From an uncultured Lachnospiraceae bacterium (GTDB lineage Bacteria; Bacillota; Clostridia; Lachnospirales; Lachnospiraceae), in assembly GCA_910577675.1 (NCBI GenBank), contig CAJTOR010000005.1:63980-127979 (forward strand): a stretch of DNA of 64,000 bases, written 5' to 3'. The notes beneath the pieces are model-generated. The model was given only the letters and a program-made list of their open reading frames with translations. It made no database searches and had not been told where the DNA came from. How positions within the stretch are numbered: position 1 is the first letter of the stretch; each line of letters opens with the position of its first letter. The position numbers and the translations under genes are program-made. Positions 8,475-16,859 of the stretch are shown in pieces.

Positions 8475-9343
8475 GGGGGGGGATTGACAAAAAAGACGAA
8501 ATAGAAATATCCTTAAAAAAGGTATTTCCACTGCTAGGGTTTGGAACAGCAAATCTGGATGGTGATATAAAGGAAATTGTGCTGAAGGCAATACAAAGTG
8601 GCTATCGTCTGATTGATACTGCAGCAGTATATGGAAGTGAGGAGAAGATCGGGCAAGCTATACGGGAAGCGATCAGTAGTGGGTTAGTGTGTCGGGAAGA
8701 TTTAATCATACAAACAAAACTTGCCCCGAACAATCATGGATATTATAAAACCATAAAAGGGTTGGAGGAGTCGTTAAACAGGCTTTGCCTTGACTATATT
8801 GATGTATATCTCATTCATTGGCCAGTTAGTAGGGGTGATGAGGAAACTTATAGGGAAAAGAATATTGAAACTTGGCAGGCATTTTCGGAATTTAAATCCA
8901 AGCGCCAGATACGGCACGCTGGTGTCTGCAATTTTTTGGAACGACATCTGCTCCATCTGATTGATACAGGCTATGGGTGTCCAGAGATTCATCAATTAGA
9001 ACTACATCCTGGTTATCAGCAGAGAGGGCTTGTGCGTTTTTGCCAAGAACGGGGGATGGTAATTGAGGCATGGTCGCCGATGGGAAGAGGGATTTTGGAT
9101 TCTCCCAAATTTGTTGATATAGCAGCAAAATATGGTAAGGATATCGGACAACTTGCCTTACGTTTTAGTATACAGAAAGGGTTTATACCATTGACACGAA
9201 GTTCGAACTTAAATCGCATCGCGGGTAATATGAATATTTTTGATTTTGATATACAAAGGGAGGATATGGAGGAACTGGATATGCTGAATTCCAACAATGG
9301 CTATATGGATATCTGGAGTTATAAGAGACAGCAAATGTATTAG
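8452..9343 (+). CDS. Aldo-keto reductase, out of frame at a G9 tract in the 5' end
   Basis: The body of the gene shows an AKR barrel: FPLLGFGTANLD at the N-terminal strand, IDTAAVYGSEE with catalytic Asp and Tyr, IQTKLAPNNHG with Lys, YLIHWP with His, then GVCNF and LTRSSN near the C-terminus. The N-terminal strand is encoded from about 8507, so the GTG at 8579 would cut the fold. The only well placed start is the ATG at 8452, with AAGGAGG at 8441-8447. From there the frame runs into the G9 tract and stops at a TGA at 8485. With G8 or G11 it reads on into the AKR, giving about 296 aa. The product would reduce a ketone or aldehyde, perhaps in the deoxysugar pathway. An ATT at 8483 is a less likely start. 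Confidence 0.75.
8474..8482 (+). repeat. Poly-G tract (G9) at the fcl/AKR junction
   Basis: Nine G residues, the first belonging to the fcl stop codon. Length changes cannot alter fcl, but they decide whether the ATG at 8452 is joined in frame to the aldo-keto reductase (G8 or G11 on; G9 as here off). A second effect is possible, since the tract could itself act as a crude ribosome site. Confidence 0.85.
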
Positions 9344-9367
9344 GTTATTTCTGGAGAGGAGGAAGTT

Positions 9368-11173
9368 ATGCGGGTAAGTGATTATTTGGCAGATAAATTA
9401 TATCAGGCAGGTGTGGAGGATGTGTTTTTGGTTACAGGTGGCGGGTGCATGTTTTTAACAGATGGTTTAGCCTGTCATGGAAAGATTCGATGTATTCCCT
9501 GTCTCCATGAACAGGCCGCATCAATGGCAGCAATAGGTTATTCGCAGTACAGAGAAAACTATGGTGCGTGTTTGGTCACAACAGGTTGCGGGGGGACAAA
9601 TGCAGTTACTGGCACCTTGCACGCATGGCAGGATCATCTGCCAGTGATCTATATATCTGGACAATGTAACAGGAGCGAGATGATGTCCTCTGTTGATGTG
9701 CCTGTACGTGCAATAGGTATGCAGGAAGCAGATATTGTATCAATTGTAAAAAGCATTACAAAGTATGCTGTTACAATTATGGATGAGAAGGAGGCGGTTT
9801 ACCATATTGAGAAAGCAATGTATCTGGCAAAGGCAGGTTGTCAGGGACCAGTTTGGCTGGATATTCCGCTTGATGTCCAAGAGGCGGTAATAGATCCTAA
9901 ACATGTTAAACATTTTGACCCGGCGGAGTTAGAACCAATGAAAATAAAGCCAGATTTGGATGAAGTGGAGTATGTTGTCAACGCGCTGAATAAAGCTGAG
10001 CGTCCAATGATTATGTTGGGCGCGGGTGTAAGGTATGCAGGTGCACAACAGGAGTTTGAAACGTTGGTTCATAAAAACCAAATACCGTATGTTAGTACAC
10101 GCCGTGGCTGGGATATCTGCCCGAAAAGTGATCCTCTACACATAGGCTTAACAGATATACGAGGCAACAGGGCTGCCAATCTGGCTATACAGAATGCGGA
10201 TATGGTTTTGGTTTTAGGTAGCCGTTTATCATTGTTGACCACGGGATATAATTATGAGCTTTTTGCGCGTGGCGCGAAATGTGTAATTGTGGTGGATATC
10301 GATAAAGACGAGCATCGCAAAAATACGGTTCGTTTGGATAAAGTTATTAACTCGGATGTAAAAGAGTTCTTGGATGCTATTTTGGAGTTTGAGTTCCAAC
10401 ATAAGACAGAGTGGATAAATAAATGTACTCACTGGAAGAATCTGTTTCCTTCGGTTTTACCAGAACATAAGGATGATTCCCATGGGATCAGCAAATTTGC
10501 TTTTATTGATATCCTGAATCAGAATTTAAGGCGGGATAGTGTTGTGATAACAGATGCAGGTGCAACAACAGAAATCCCGATGCAATGTCTGTATTATACA
10601 GATAAGCGTCAGCGTTATATTGGAAGTGCTGAGCAGTGTGAAATGGGGTATGCACTTCCTGGTGCGATTGGAGTAAGTATTGCGCGCAGGAAGGAGGAGG
10701 TGTTATGTATTGTTGGGGATGGTAGCTTGCAAATGAATATACAGGAGCTACAGACCTGTGTAACCCAGGGGCTGCCTGTTAAGATATTCGTGTGGAATAA
10801 TGGTGGGTATGCTACGATACATGCGCATCAGAAAAGCATTTTTAAAGGTAGGTTTGTTGGCGTGGATGAGGCATCTGGAATGATGTTGCCACCACTTGAG
10901 AAAATAGCCTGCGCTTATGGGCTCGAATATTATCAGGCGCGGACATTAAACGAACTTGAGAAAATTGTACAGAAGGTCATGGAAAGTTCGACCCCTGTTC
11001 TTTGTGACATAATATGCCTTAGAGATGAGATAGTTCCTATCCCACAGGTAAAAGCGAAATATCGATTATCTGATGGTAGTAGTGTTGCACTGCCTATAGA
11101 GGATATGTTCCCGCCAATTAGCCGGGAACTTTTTGAACATGAGATGTTAATTGAGCCAATAAAATGGTGGTGA
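9368..11173 (+). CDS. ThDP-dependent synthase (acetolactate synthase-like)
   Basis: 601 aa with the three-domain layout of the IlvB/pyruvate oxidase family. Glu48 in LHEQAASMAA is the ThDP-activating glutamate, the central domain runs from about 190 to 340, and GDGS near residue 451 with a trailing NN forms the ThDP-Mg site. The segment that carries the FAD-linked RFDDR motif in true acetolactate synthases reads GSRLSLLTTG here, so biosynthesis of branched amino acids is unlikely. YerE of yersiniose synthesis is a relative that adds a two-carbon unit from pyruvate to a 4-keto-3,6-dideoxy nucleotide sugar; the local ColD-like gene would supply such a ketone. The ribosome site is AGGAGG. Function is inferred from context. 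Confidence 0.8.
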   Translation: MRVSDYLADKLYQAGVEDVFLVTGGGCMFLTDGLACHGKIRCIPCLHEQAASMAAIGYSQYRENYGACLVTTGCGGTNAVTGTLHAWQDHLPVIYISGQCNRSEMMSSVDVPVRAIGMQEADIVSIVKSITKYAVTIMDEKEAVYHIEKAMYLAKAGCQGPVWLDIPLDVQEAVIDPKHVKHFDPAELEPMKIKPDLDEVEYVVNALNKAERPMIMLGAGVRYAGAQQEFETLVHKNQIPYVSTRRGWDICPKSDPLHIGLTDIRGNRAANLAIQNADMVLVLGSRLSLLTTGYNYELFARGAKCVIVVDIDKDEHRKNTVRLDKVINSDVKEFLDAILEFEFQHKTEWINKCTHWKNLFPSVLPEHKDDSHGISKFAFIDILNQNLRRDSVVITDAGATTEIPMQCLYYTDKRQRYIGSAEQCEMGYALPGAIGVSIARRKEEVLCIVGDGSLQMNIQELQTCVTQGLPVKIFVWNNGGYATIHAHQKSIFKGRFVGVDEASGMMLPPLEKIACAYGLEYYQARTLNELEKIVQKVMESSTPVLCDIICLRDEIVPIPQVKAKYRLSDGSSVALPIEDMFPPISRELFEHEMLIEPIKWW

Positions 11174-11194
11174 AAGTATTGGGAAGGAGCAGAT

Positions 11195-12214
11195 ATGTTT
11201 GACAATATGGAACCAATTTTGCTTGACTGTACTCTGCGCGATGGAGGATATGTAAATAATTGGGAATTTGATACAGATACAGCAAAAGCTGTAATGGAGG
11301 GGTTGTATAAAAGCGGAGTGCGTTTTATTGAAATAGGGATCATGGGCATGGACGCGAAAGTAGGTACACAGACTAAATTCAACAACTTCCATGAAATGGA
11401 AAAACTTCTTGAATATCGTAGAAAGGATTGTAGTTATGCAGTGATGATCACCACGGAGAACGTAGACAGCTTTGAACTTCCGTACCGCAGTGAAAAGACA
11501 CCGGATATCATCCGACTTGCATATTTTCAAAAAGATTGGAAAGAAGCCCTAGAAAATGTTAAGGTGTATCAGGAAAAGGGCTATTCCGTTTTTCTTCAGG
11601 CAATGGCAACCTTTATGTATCCGATGGCGGAACTGGAAGAAATGCTTAGGGCGGTCAATGTGCTTAACCCGTCTGCATTTTATATGGTTGATAGTTTCAG
11701 TACCATGTACCCCAGGGATGTAAGAATGATGCGCAACAATGTGCTCCAGTGTTTATCCCAAGATATTGCTTTTGGATTTCATGCGCATAATAATATTCAA
11801 ATGGCGTATGCCAATGTTATGGAATTTTTAGATATTGGATCGTGTGACCACCAACTATTTGTTGATTCGAGCATATTTGGCATGGGAAGAGGAGCTGGAA
11901 ATGTCCCGACAGAACTAATTATGGAGTATCTAAATCATCAGGGATGTCAGTTTGATACTTCCCCGTTGCTTTCCATATATCAGAAATATTTGGAGCCTAT
12001 TTACTGCCAATATGGTTGGGGTTATTCGTTGCCTTATTTTTTGACGGCGGTACATAAAATAAACTCAGCATACGGGTGGTATTACTTAAATCATGGGGTG
12101 AACAAACTGACAATGTTAGATACTGCATTAGGGATGATACCAGAGGAGATGCGTTACACACTTAAAAAAGATGTTGCAGAAAAAGTCATAGAAGAGGTGG
12201 TCGGACTTGAGTGA
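11195..12214 (+). CDS. DRE-TIM metallolyase / aldolase-like protein
   Basis: 339 aa. The N-terminal LLDCTLRDGGYVNNW has the DxTLRDG motif of the HMG-CoA lyase/4-hydroxy-2-oxovalerate aldolase family (Asp11, Arg15, Asp16), and FHAHNN near 194-199 gives the metal HxH. GMGRGAGNVPTE is the conserved glycine-rich turn. Family members cleave or form C-C bonds next to a keto acid with a divalent metal. A GAAGGAG site precedes the ATG and the end overlaps the next gene. Being placed between the ThDP synthase and the transketolase pair suggests the three act on one carbon-chain building step, but no such pathway is established for these sequences. Confidence 0.78.
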   Translation: MFDNMEPILLDCTLRDGGYVNNWEFDTDTAKAVMEGLYKSGVRFIEIGIMGMDAKVGTQTKFNNFHEMEKLLEYRRKDCSYAVMITTENVDSFELPYRSEKTPDIIRLAYFQKDWKEALENVKVYQEKGYSVFLQAMATFMYPMAELEEMLRAVNVLNPSAFYMVDSFSTMYPRDVRMMRNNVLQCLSQDIAFGFHAHNNIQMAYANVMEFLDIGSCDHQLFVDSSIFGMGRGAGNVPTELIMEYLNHQGCQFDTSPLLSIYQKYLEPIYCQYGWGYSLPYFLTAVHKINSAYGWYYLNHGVNKLTMLDTALGMIPEEMRYTLKKDVAEKVIEEVVGLE

Positions 12215-12992
12215 GATAGATACTATGAAGTCACTGCGCAAAGAAATGATAACCCTTTCGAATCTAGGGAGGGACGGAAATCTACAGAGTTGTTTTTCGT
12301 CGCTTGAAATCTTGTGGGCATTGTATCATGGTGGGATGAATTATACATGTAAAAACCGGATGGGGAAAGAGCATGACCGTTTTGTTTTAAGCAAGGGACA
12401 GTCAAACCTTGCGCTTATGGTTGTGCTTGCGGAATGTGGTTATATTGGGCACGATGAGTTGAAGGATTTCTGTAAGTTGGATTCCCGAATATCAATGCAA
12501 GCAGATCGAACTAAGTTTGATGGTTTGATAGAGTGCTCGGCTGGTAGTCTTGGGCATGGCTTTCCAATCTCAGTTGGGATGGCGTTTGCAGCTAAGATAT
12601 GCAATTTTCCAGGGCATGTTTACACACTCGTTGGCGATGGTGAAATGAGTGAGGGAACTATGTGGGAGGCGATGTTGTTTGCGGCTTCTGAAAATCTTGA
12701 CAATATTACGATGATAGTCGATGATAATAATTCGGTAAGTAAAATGATTAGCGGTATGAACTTGTCAGAGAAGCTTTCGGCGTTTGGTTTTGCCGTGGAA
12801 AATGTTAATGGACATAATATCACTGAAATAAGTTCAGCATTGAAAAGAAAAAATGGCAAGCCAACCGCGATCATTGCCAAGACTATCCGGGGTTATGGCT
12901 GTAAAACATTGATGGAGGATCCTTCGTGGTTTCATAGATTTCCGAGTCGGGATGAGTTGCCAAGGTTGTATAAGGAGGTTGATGAATTTTGA
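12207..12992 (+). CDS. Transketolase-like, N-terminal (ThDP-binding) subunit
   Basis: 261 aa, the pyrophosphate half of a split transketolase. GDGEMSEG at 143-150 and the DDNN near 172-175 form the ThDP-Mg motif, and SAGSLGHGFPISVGMA at 111-126 is the conserved substrate-side loop. The usual SGHxGG motif near the N-terminus, whose His contacts sugar substrate in transketolases, reads GRDGNLQSCFSS here, so the substrate is probably not an ordinary pentose phosphate. The TTG at 12207 overlaps the stop of the aldolase gene; an ATG at 12225 is an alternative. It would work as a heterodimer with the next gene. Confidence 0.85.
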   Translation: MSEIDTMKSLRKEMITLSNLGRDGNLQSCFSSLEILWALYHGGMNYTCKNRMGKEHDRFVLSKGQSNLALMVVLAECGYIGHDELKDFCKLDSRISMQADRTKFDGLIECSAGSLGHGFPISVGMAFAAKICNFPGHVYTLVGDGEMSEGTMWEAMLFAASENLDNITMIVDDNNSVSKMISGMNLSEKLSAFGFAVENVNGHNITEISSALKRKNGKPTAIIAKTIRGYGCKTLMEDPSWFHRFPSRDELPRLYKEVDEF

Positions 12993-13864
12993 GAAAAGCC
13001 ATGCAAAAAGTGGTTAGCGAATTGGTCGAGGGAGATCCCTTGACATCCCTTTTCCTTGTCGATATAGGTGTATGGGCATTCAGGGATTTAATACAGAGGT
13101 ATCCTGGTAGGGTAAAAAATATAGGAATTTTTGAACCTGGTACCATAAGTATCGCGGCTGGTCTGTCACTATCCGGGATAACGCCAATTGTTTATGGTAT
13201 TTCTCCGTTTATCGTCCAGAGAGCTTTAGAGCAGTTAAAGCTTGATTTTATTTACCAAAAAACAGGTGGTAATTTTATCACAACAGGTGCGTCATATGAT
13301 TTTTCAACACTTGGTTATTCGCATTATTGCCCAGAGGATGTGATGACATTGAAGACGCTTCCAGAATTTGAGGTACTTACACCAGCGACACCTGGGCAGT
13401 TCACTTATCTTTTTAAGACATGTGCCCAAAATGGTGTCCCTTCATATTTTCGAATGACTGATTATTGCAATAAGAATGAGATCCATGTTGATTTTGGTAA
13501 AGCAAAGTTGATAAAACAGGGTAAAATGGGGACTGTTGTGGTCTGGGCGGAAATGCTTGACGCAGTTATTGGGGCATGCAGTAATCTTGATGTCAGTATA
13601 CTTTATTTCACATCTGTTGTCCCATTTGATTATGAAGCACTCAGCAGGTATGTTGACAAAAAATTAGTTTTGTGTCACCCGTTTTATGAGGGGACTTTTT
13701 CTGATGATATTCAAAAAATTGGAAGGAATTCTGGTATATGTGAGATTGCTGTGCCTAAAAAAGTGCTGCGAACTTATGGTACAAAGAGGGATAAAGATTT
13801 TGAACTTTCGCTGACCCCTGAAGCGATTAAGGTCAGGATACAAAATTTTCTGATCCAACCATGA
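12989..13864 (+). CDS. Transketolase-like, C-terminal (pyrimidine-binding) subunit
   Basis: 291 aa, the partner half of the split transketolase. IGIFEPGTISIAAGLSLSG near 45-63 holds the Glu that activates the ThDP pyrimidine ring, and the C-terminal third is the transketolase-C fold. It starts at a TTG overlapping the stop of the N-terminal subunit by four bases, with AAGGAGG ten bases upstream, so translational coupling is likely. In house-keeping metabolism such pairs move two-carbon ketol units; inside a nucleotide-sugar cluster the pair may transfer a ketol unit to a sugar or keto acid. That role is inference. Confidence 0.85.
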   Translation: MRKAMQKVVSELVEGDPLTSLFLVDIGVWAFRDLIQRYPGRVKNIGIFEPGTISIAAGLSLSGITPIVYGISPFIVQRALEQLKLDFIYQKTGGNFITTGASYDFSTLGYSHYCPEDVMTLKTLPEFEVLTPATPGQFTYLFKTCAQNGVPSYFRMTDYCNKNEIHVDFGKAKLIKQGKMGTVVVWAEMLDAVIGACSNLDVSILYFTSVVPFDYEALSRYVDKKLVLCHPFYEGTFSDDIQKIGRNSGICEIAVPKKVLRTYGTKRDKDFELSLTPEAIKVRIQNFLIQP

Positions 13865-13879
13865 TAGGAGGAGAACACT

Positions 13880-14944
13880 ATGAATTTATTTGAAAAGATG
13901 GTAGAGGAACTTAAAATATCAAATCTTCCAACAATATTGTATGGATCGGGAGTATTGTCGGTCATGGTCGATGCATATCTTGAAGAAAATGGCATTGTTG
14001 TTGCTGGTTTTGTGGTTGATCAGGAATATTACAAGGAATCCGCCCATAATGGGAAACCAGTTTACATTTTAAGCGATTATGTCACCAAAAATTCATGTAA
14101 TATTGTCCTTGCTTTTTCTTATCTGTCAATTGAGTGGGAAAACAAACTTCGTTCTCTTGTAGCGTCTAAACCGGATACTAAAATATATTTACTGGACTTT
14201 CAGGCTTATCTGGCTCTCCCAGGAAACCATAGGTCATATGAAAGTTTTTATAGGGAGAATAGACAAATACTGGAAGAACTTAGGAATCAATTGTGTGATG
14301 GGAACTCAAAAAAGGCGTTGGATGATTTTATAGAACAGAAGCTTACCGGGATTTATAGGAAACCATGTTCGGACGGAGCTGCATTTTTTGACAGTGATGT
14401 GATAAAGTTTTCAGAGAATGAAGTTTATGTTGACTGTGGCGCATATAATGGTGACACGGTGATTGGGTTTGCGGAAAACTTAAAACGCAACGGGATTGAC
14501 TCTTACGGGAAAATCTATGCCTTTGAGGCAGATATCCAAAATGTCCACGATATGGGAGAAAACCTAAAGGGGTATGATAATGTTGAGGTCATTGCAAAGG
14601 GAGTTTATGACCGTGCTAGAATCATGAGGTTCATCGCGCAAGGGACAGCGGGTTCCCATATTTCAGATGAAGGTGTGGAAATTGAGGTAACAAGTATAGA
14701 TGAAGCTATAAAGGGGGGGGTCACATTTATCAAGATGGATATTGAAGGGTCTGAACTCATGGCACTGAAGGGGGCAGAACAAACAATCAGGCGTTTTAAG
14801 CCAAAACTTGCCATATGTGTTTATCACCGTGTTGAGGACTTGATAACGATTCCACAGTATATAAAAAGTCTTAATCCGGACTATAATCTGTATTTTAGAA
14901 AGTATTGGCCGAATGCCGTGGATGCTGTATTATACGCTATTTGA
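13880..14944 (+). CDS. FkbM-family methyltransferase with an N-terminal domain of unknown role
   Basis: 354 aa. Residues from about 185 carry the SAM-binding FkbM pattern: YVDCGAYNGDT, then IYAFEAD, later FIKMDIEGSELMALKGA, and the terminal conserved region. The first ~140 residues begin LYGSGVLSVMVDAYL and look like the small nucleotide-binding domain often fused to sugar-modifying enzymes. FkbM enzymes O-methylate sugars and other hydroxyls. A G8 tract (14713-14720) encodes Lys-Gly-Gly-Val and is in frame. The gene follows the transketolase pair by 15 bp with GGAGGAG upstream. It probably methylates the unusual sugar or another residue of the glycan. Confidence 0.82.
   Translation: MNLFEKMVEELKISNLPTILYGSGVLSVMVDAYLEENGIVVAGFVVDQEYYKESAHNGKPVYILSDYVTKNSCNIVLAFSYLSIEWENKLRSLVASKPDTKIYLLDFQAYLALPGNHRSYESFYRENRQILEELRNQLCDGNSKKALDDFIEQKLTGIYRKPCSDGAAFFDSDVIKFSENEVYVDCGAYNGDTVIGFAENLKRNGIDSYGKIYAFEADIQNVHDMGENLKGYDNVEVIAKGVYDRARIMRFIAQGTAGSHISDEGVEIEVTSIDEAIKGGVTFIKMDIEGSELMALKGAEQTIRRFKPKLAICVYHRVEDLITIPQYIKSLNPDYNLYFRKYWPNAVDAVLYAI
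14713..14720 (+). repeat. Poly-G tract (G8) inside the FkbM methyltransferase gene
   Basis: Eight G residues, in frame as found. Any change other than a multiple of three would frameshift the gene between the SAM site and the conserved DIEG motif and inactivate it. Confidence 0.75.
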
Positions 14945-15014
14945 ATAAATGGATGCCACAATCCCACTAGTTTTTAAACAATGGGTAGTGTACATAATTT
15001 TCAGGGGATTTGAG

Positions 15015-16805
15015 ATGGTAAGGATATTAAAAAAATTTTATAAGTTGTTGAACCAGCATCAAAGAAACAGAGTTGTGATCCTGTTTTTTATGATGTTGGT
15101 TGGGGCTTGCTTTGAAGTTTTGGGAGTGTCCATGATGCTCCCACTTGTGGGTGCCGTTATAGATTCAGAGATCATAACAAATAATGCAGTTTGTGCGTGG
15201 ATATGCAAAGTGTTTGGAATAGAAAGCCATATTAGTTTTGTGTTTTTCTGTATTGTTGCGCTTTTAAGTATTTATATAGTAAAAGCTGTGTATTTGACAT
15301 TTGAATATTTTATACAATATCGGTTTGTTTTTAATAATCGTTTTATGACACAGGAAAAATTATTGCGAGCGTATTTAAGTCGCCCCTATGAATATTTCCT
15401 TGCAGCACAATCAGGGGAGATTGTACGTATTGTGCAGGAGGACGCGGCAAATTCATTCAATATGCTTATGACTATTATGGGGGTTGTGACTGAAACCATT
15501 GTCGCAGTTGCAGTTGTGATCACAATTTTTGTAATTAATCCATTTATGACAATGTTTGTTGCAGCAATGCTCCTGCTTGTAATGGTGTTAATCTCTAGGG
15601 GAATCCGACCGCTTTTGCGTAGGGAAGGTGAAGCTTACCAGAAAGCATATGCAGAGATGAATAAATGGCTTTTACAGTCGATTTCTGGTATTAAAGAAGT
15701 AAAGGTTACACAAACAGAAGATTTTTTTTATGATAATTTTGTATGCTTTGGGAAACGGCTAGTAGGGGCGGCACGTTGGAATAGTACCTTGCAGAATGTT
15801 CCACGTAATCTGATTGAACTGGTTTCAGTCTGTTCGATGATGCTTGTGTTTGGGAGCATGATTGCAATAGGATATCAGTTGGAGTCTTTGATTCCTTCTT
15901 TATCAGCATTCGTGATGGCAGCTATGAAGCTCCTACCTTCGGCAAATCGTATTATAGGGGGGATCACACAGGCGACATTTTATGAGTCTGCATTGAATAA
16001 CATGTTGGAAAATCTTGGTGTGTTGGAGGAAAAAACAGGGATAGAGGAAGGTGATATTGCTAAATTGCATATAAGGAAAGAGATTTGCCTTTCTGGGATT
16101 GATTATACCTATCCCGGCGGAGAAAGAAAGGTTTTTGACCATGCGAATATGGTGATTCCTATTGGAAGTTCAGTTGGTATTATTGGGGTGTCCGGTGCGG
16201 GGAAGACAACTGTGGTGGATATTCTGCTTGGACTATTGAAACCACAAGCGGGGAAGGTATTGGTCGATGGTGTGGATATTGCGGAAAATATGCGGGGGTG
16301 GCTAACACATATCGGCTATATTCCACAAATGATTTTTATGCTGGATGATACGATACGTGAAAATGTTTTGTTTGGTCATAGGGCGGAACAGGGCGATAAA
16401 AATACTTGCAGGACAAGTGAAAATACAGATAAAAAGGTCTGGGCGGCACTTGAGGAGGCACAGTTGGCAGATTTTGTGCGTAGCCTTCCGGATGGCATTA
16501 ATACTGCAATTGGAGAGCGAGGGGTGCGGCTATCTGGTGGGCAAAAACAGCGCATAGGAATCGCAAGGGCGCTGTTTACAAATCCGGATATTGTAATTTT
16601 TGATGAGGCAACTTCGGCACTTGACAATGAAACAGAGGAGGCGATTATGCAGTCAGTGAATGCCCTACATGGGAAAAAGACAATGATAATTATTGCGCAT
16701 CGACTCACAACGATAAAAGAGTGTGATATCGTATATCGTGCTGGGAATGGGAAAATAGAGAGGGATGATGGGAGTATAAAATGGGGGGATATTGGAAAAG
16801 TGTAA
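15015..16805 (+). CDS. ABC transporter, fused membrane and ATPase domains (PglK/MsbA-type flippase)
   Basis: 596 aa from the ATG at 15015; AGGGG lies 8 bases upstream, while a frame-matched ATG at 14949 has no site. The first ~330 residues form about six membrane helices and the rest is an ATPase with Walker A GVSGAGKTT, signature LSGGQKQRIGIARAL, Walker B IVIFDEATSALD and switch His (IIAHRLTT). The half-transporter would work as a homodimer. Context suggests it flips the lipid-linked repeat unit or oligosaccharide, as PglK does, in place of a Wzx-type flippase. About 25 extra residues sit between Walker A and the signature, rich in charged residues. Confidence 0.88.
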   Translation: MVRILKKFYKLLNQHQRNRVVILFFMMLVGACFEVLGVSMMLPLVGAVIDSEIITNNAVCAWICKVFGIESHISFVFFCIVALLSIYIVKAVYLTFEYFIQYRFVFNNRFMTQEKLLRAYLSRPYEYFLAAQSGEIVRIVQEDAANSFNMLMTIMGVVTETIVAVAVVITIFVINPFMTMFVAAMLLLVMVLISRGIRPLLRREGEAYQKAYAEMNKWLLQSISGIKEVKVTQTEDFFYDNFVCFGKRLVGAARWNSTLQNVPRNLIELVSVCSMMLVFGSMIAIGYQLESLIPSLSAFVMAAMKLLPSANRIIGGITQATFYESALNNMLENLGVLEEKTGIEEGDIAKLHIRKEICLSGIDYTYPGGERKVFDHANMVIPIGSSVGIIGVSGAGKTTVVDILLGLLKPQAGKVLVDGVDIAENMRGWLTHIGYIPQMIFMLDDTIRENVLFGHRAEQGDKNTCRTSENTDKKVWAALEEAQLADFVRSLPDGINTAIGERGVRLSGGQKQRIGIARALFTNPDIVIFDEATSALDNETEEAIMQSVNALHGKKTMIIIAHRLTTIKECDIVYRAGNGKIERDDGSIKWGDIGKV

Positions 16806-16859
16806 AAGTGGTTACTCTAAAAGAATAGAGAGAAATTGTAGTATGGAGGAAAAGAAAGA

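Noticed and set aside
8579..9343. GTG at 8579 as the true start of the aldo-keto reductase
   Set aside because: It would remove the conserved first strand of the barrel (LLGFGT region), which is encoded in frame upstream, and it has no ribosome site.
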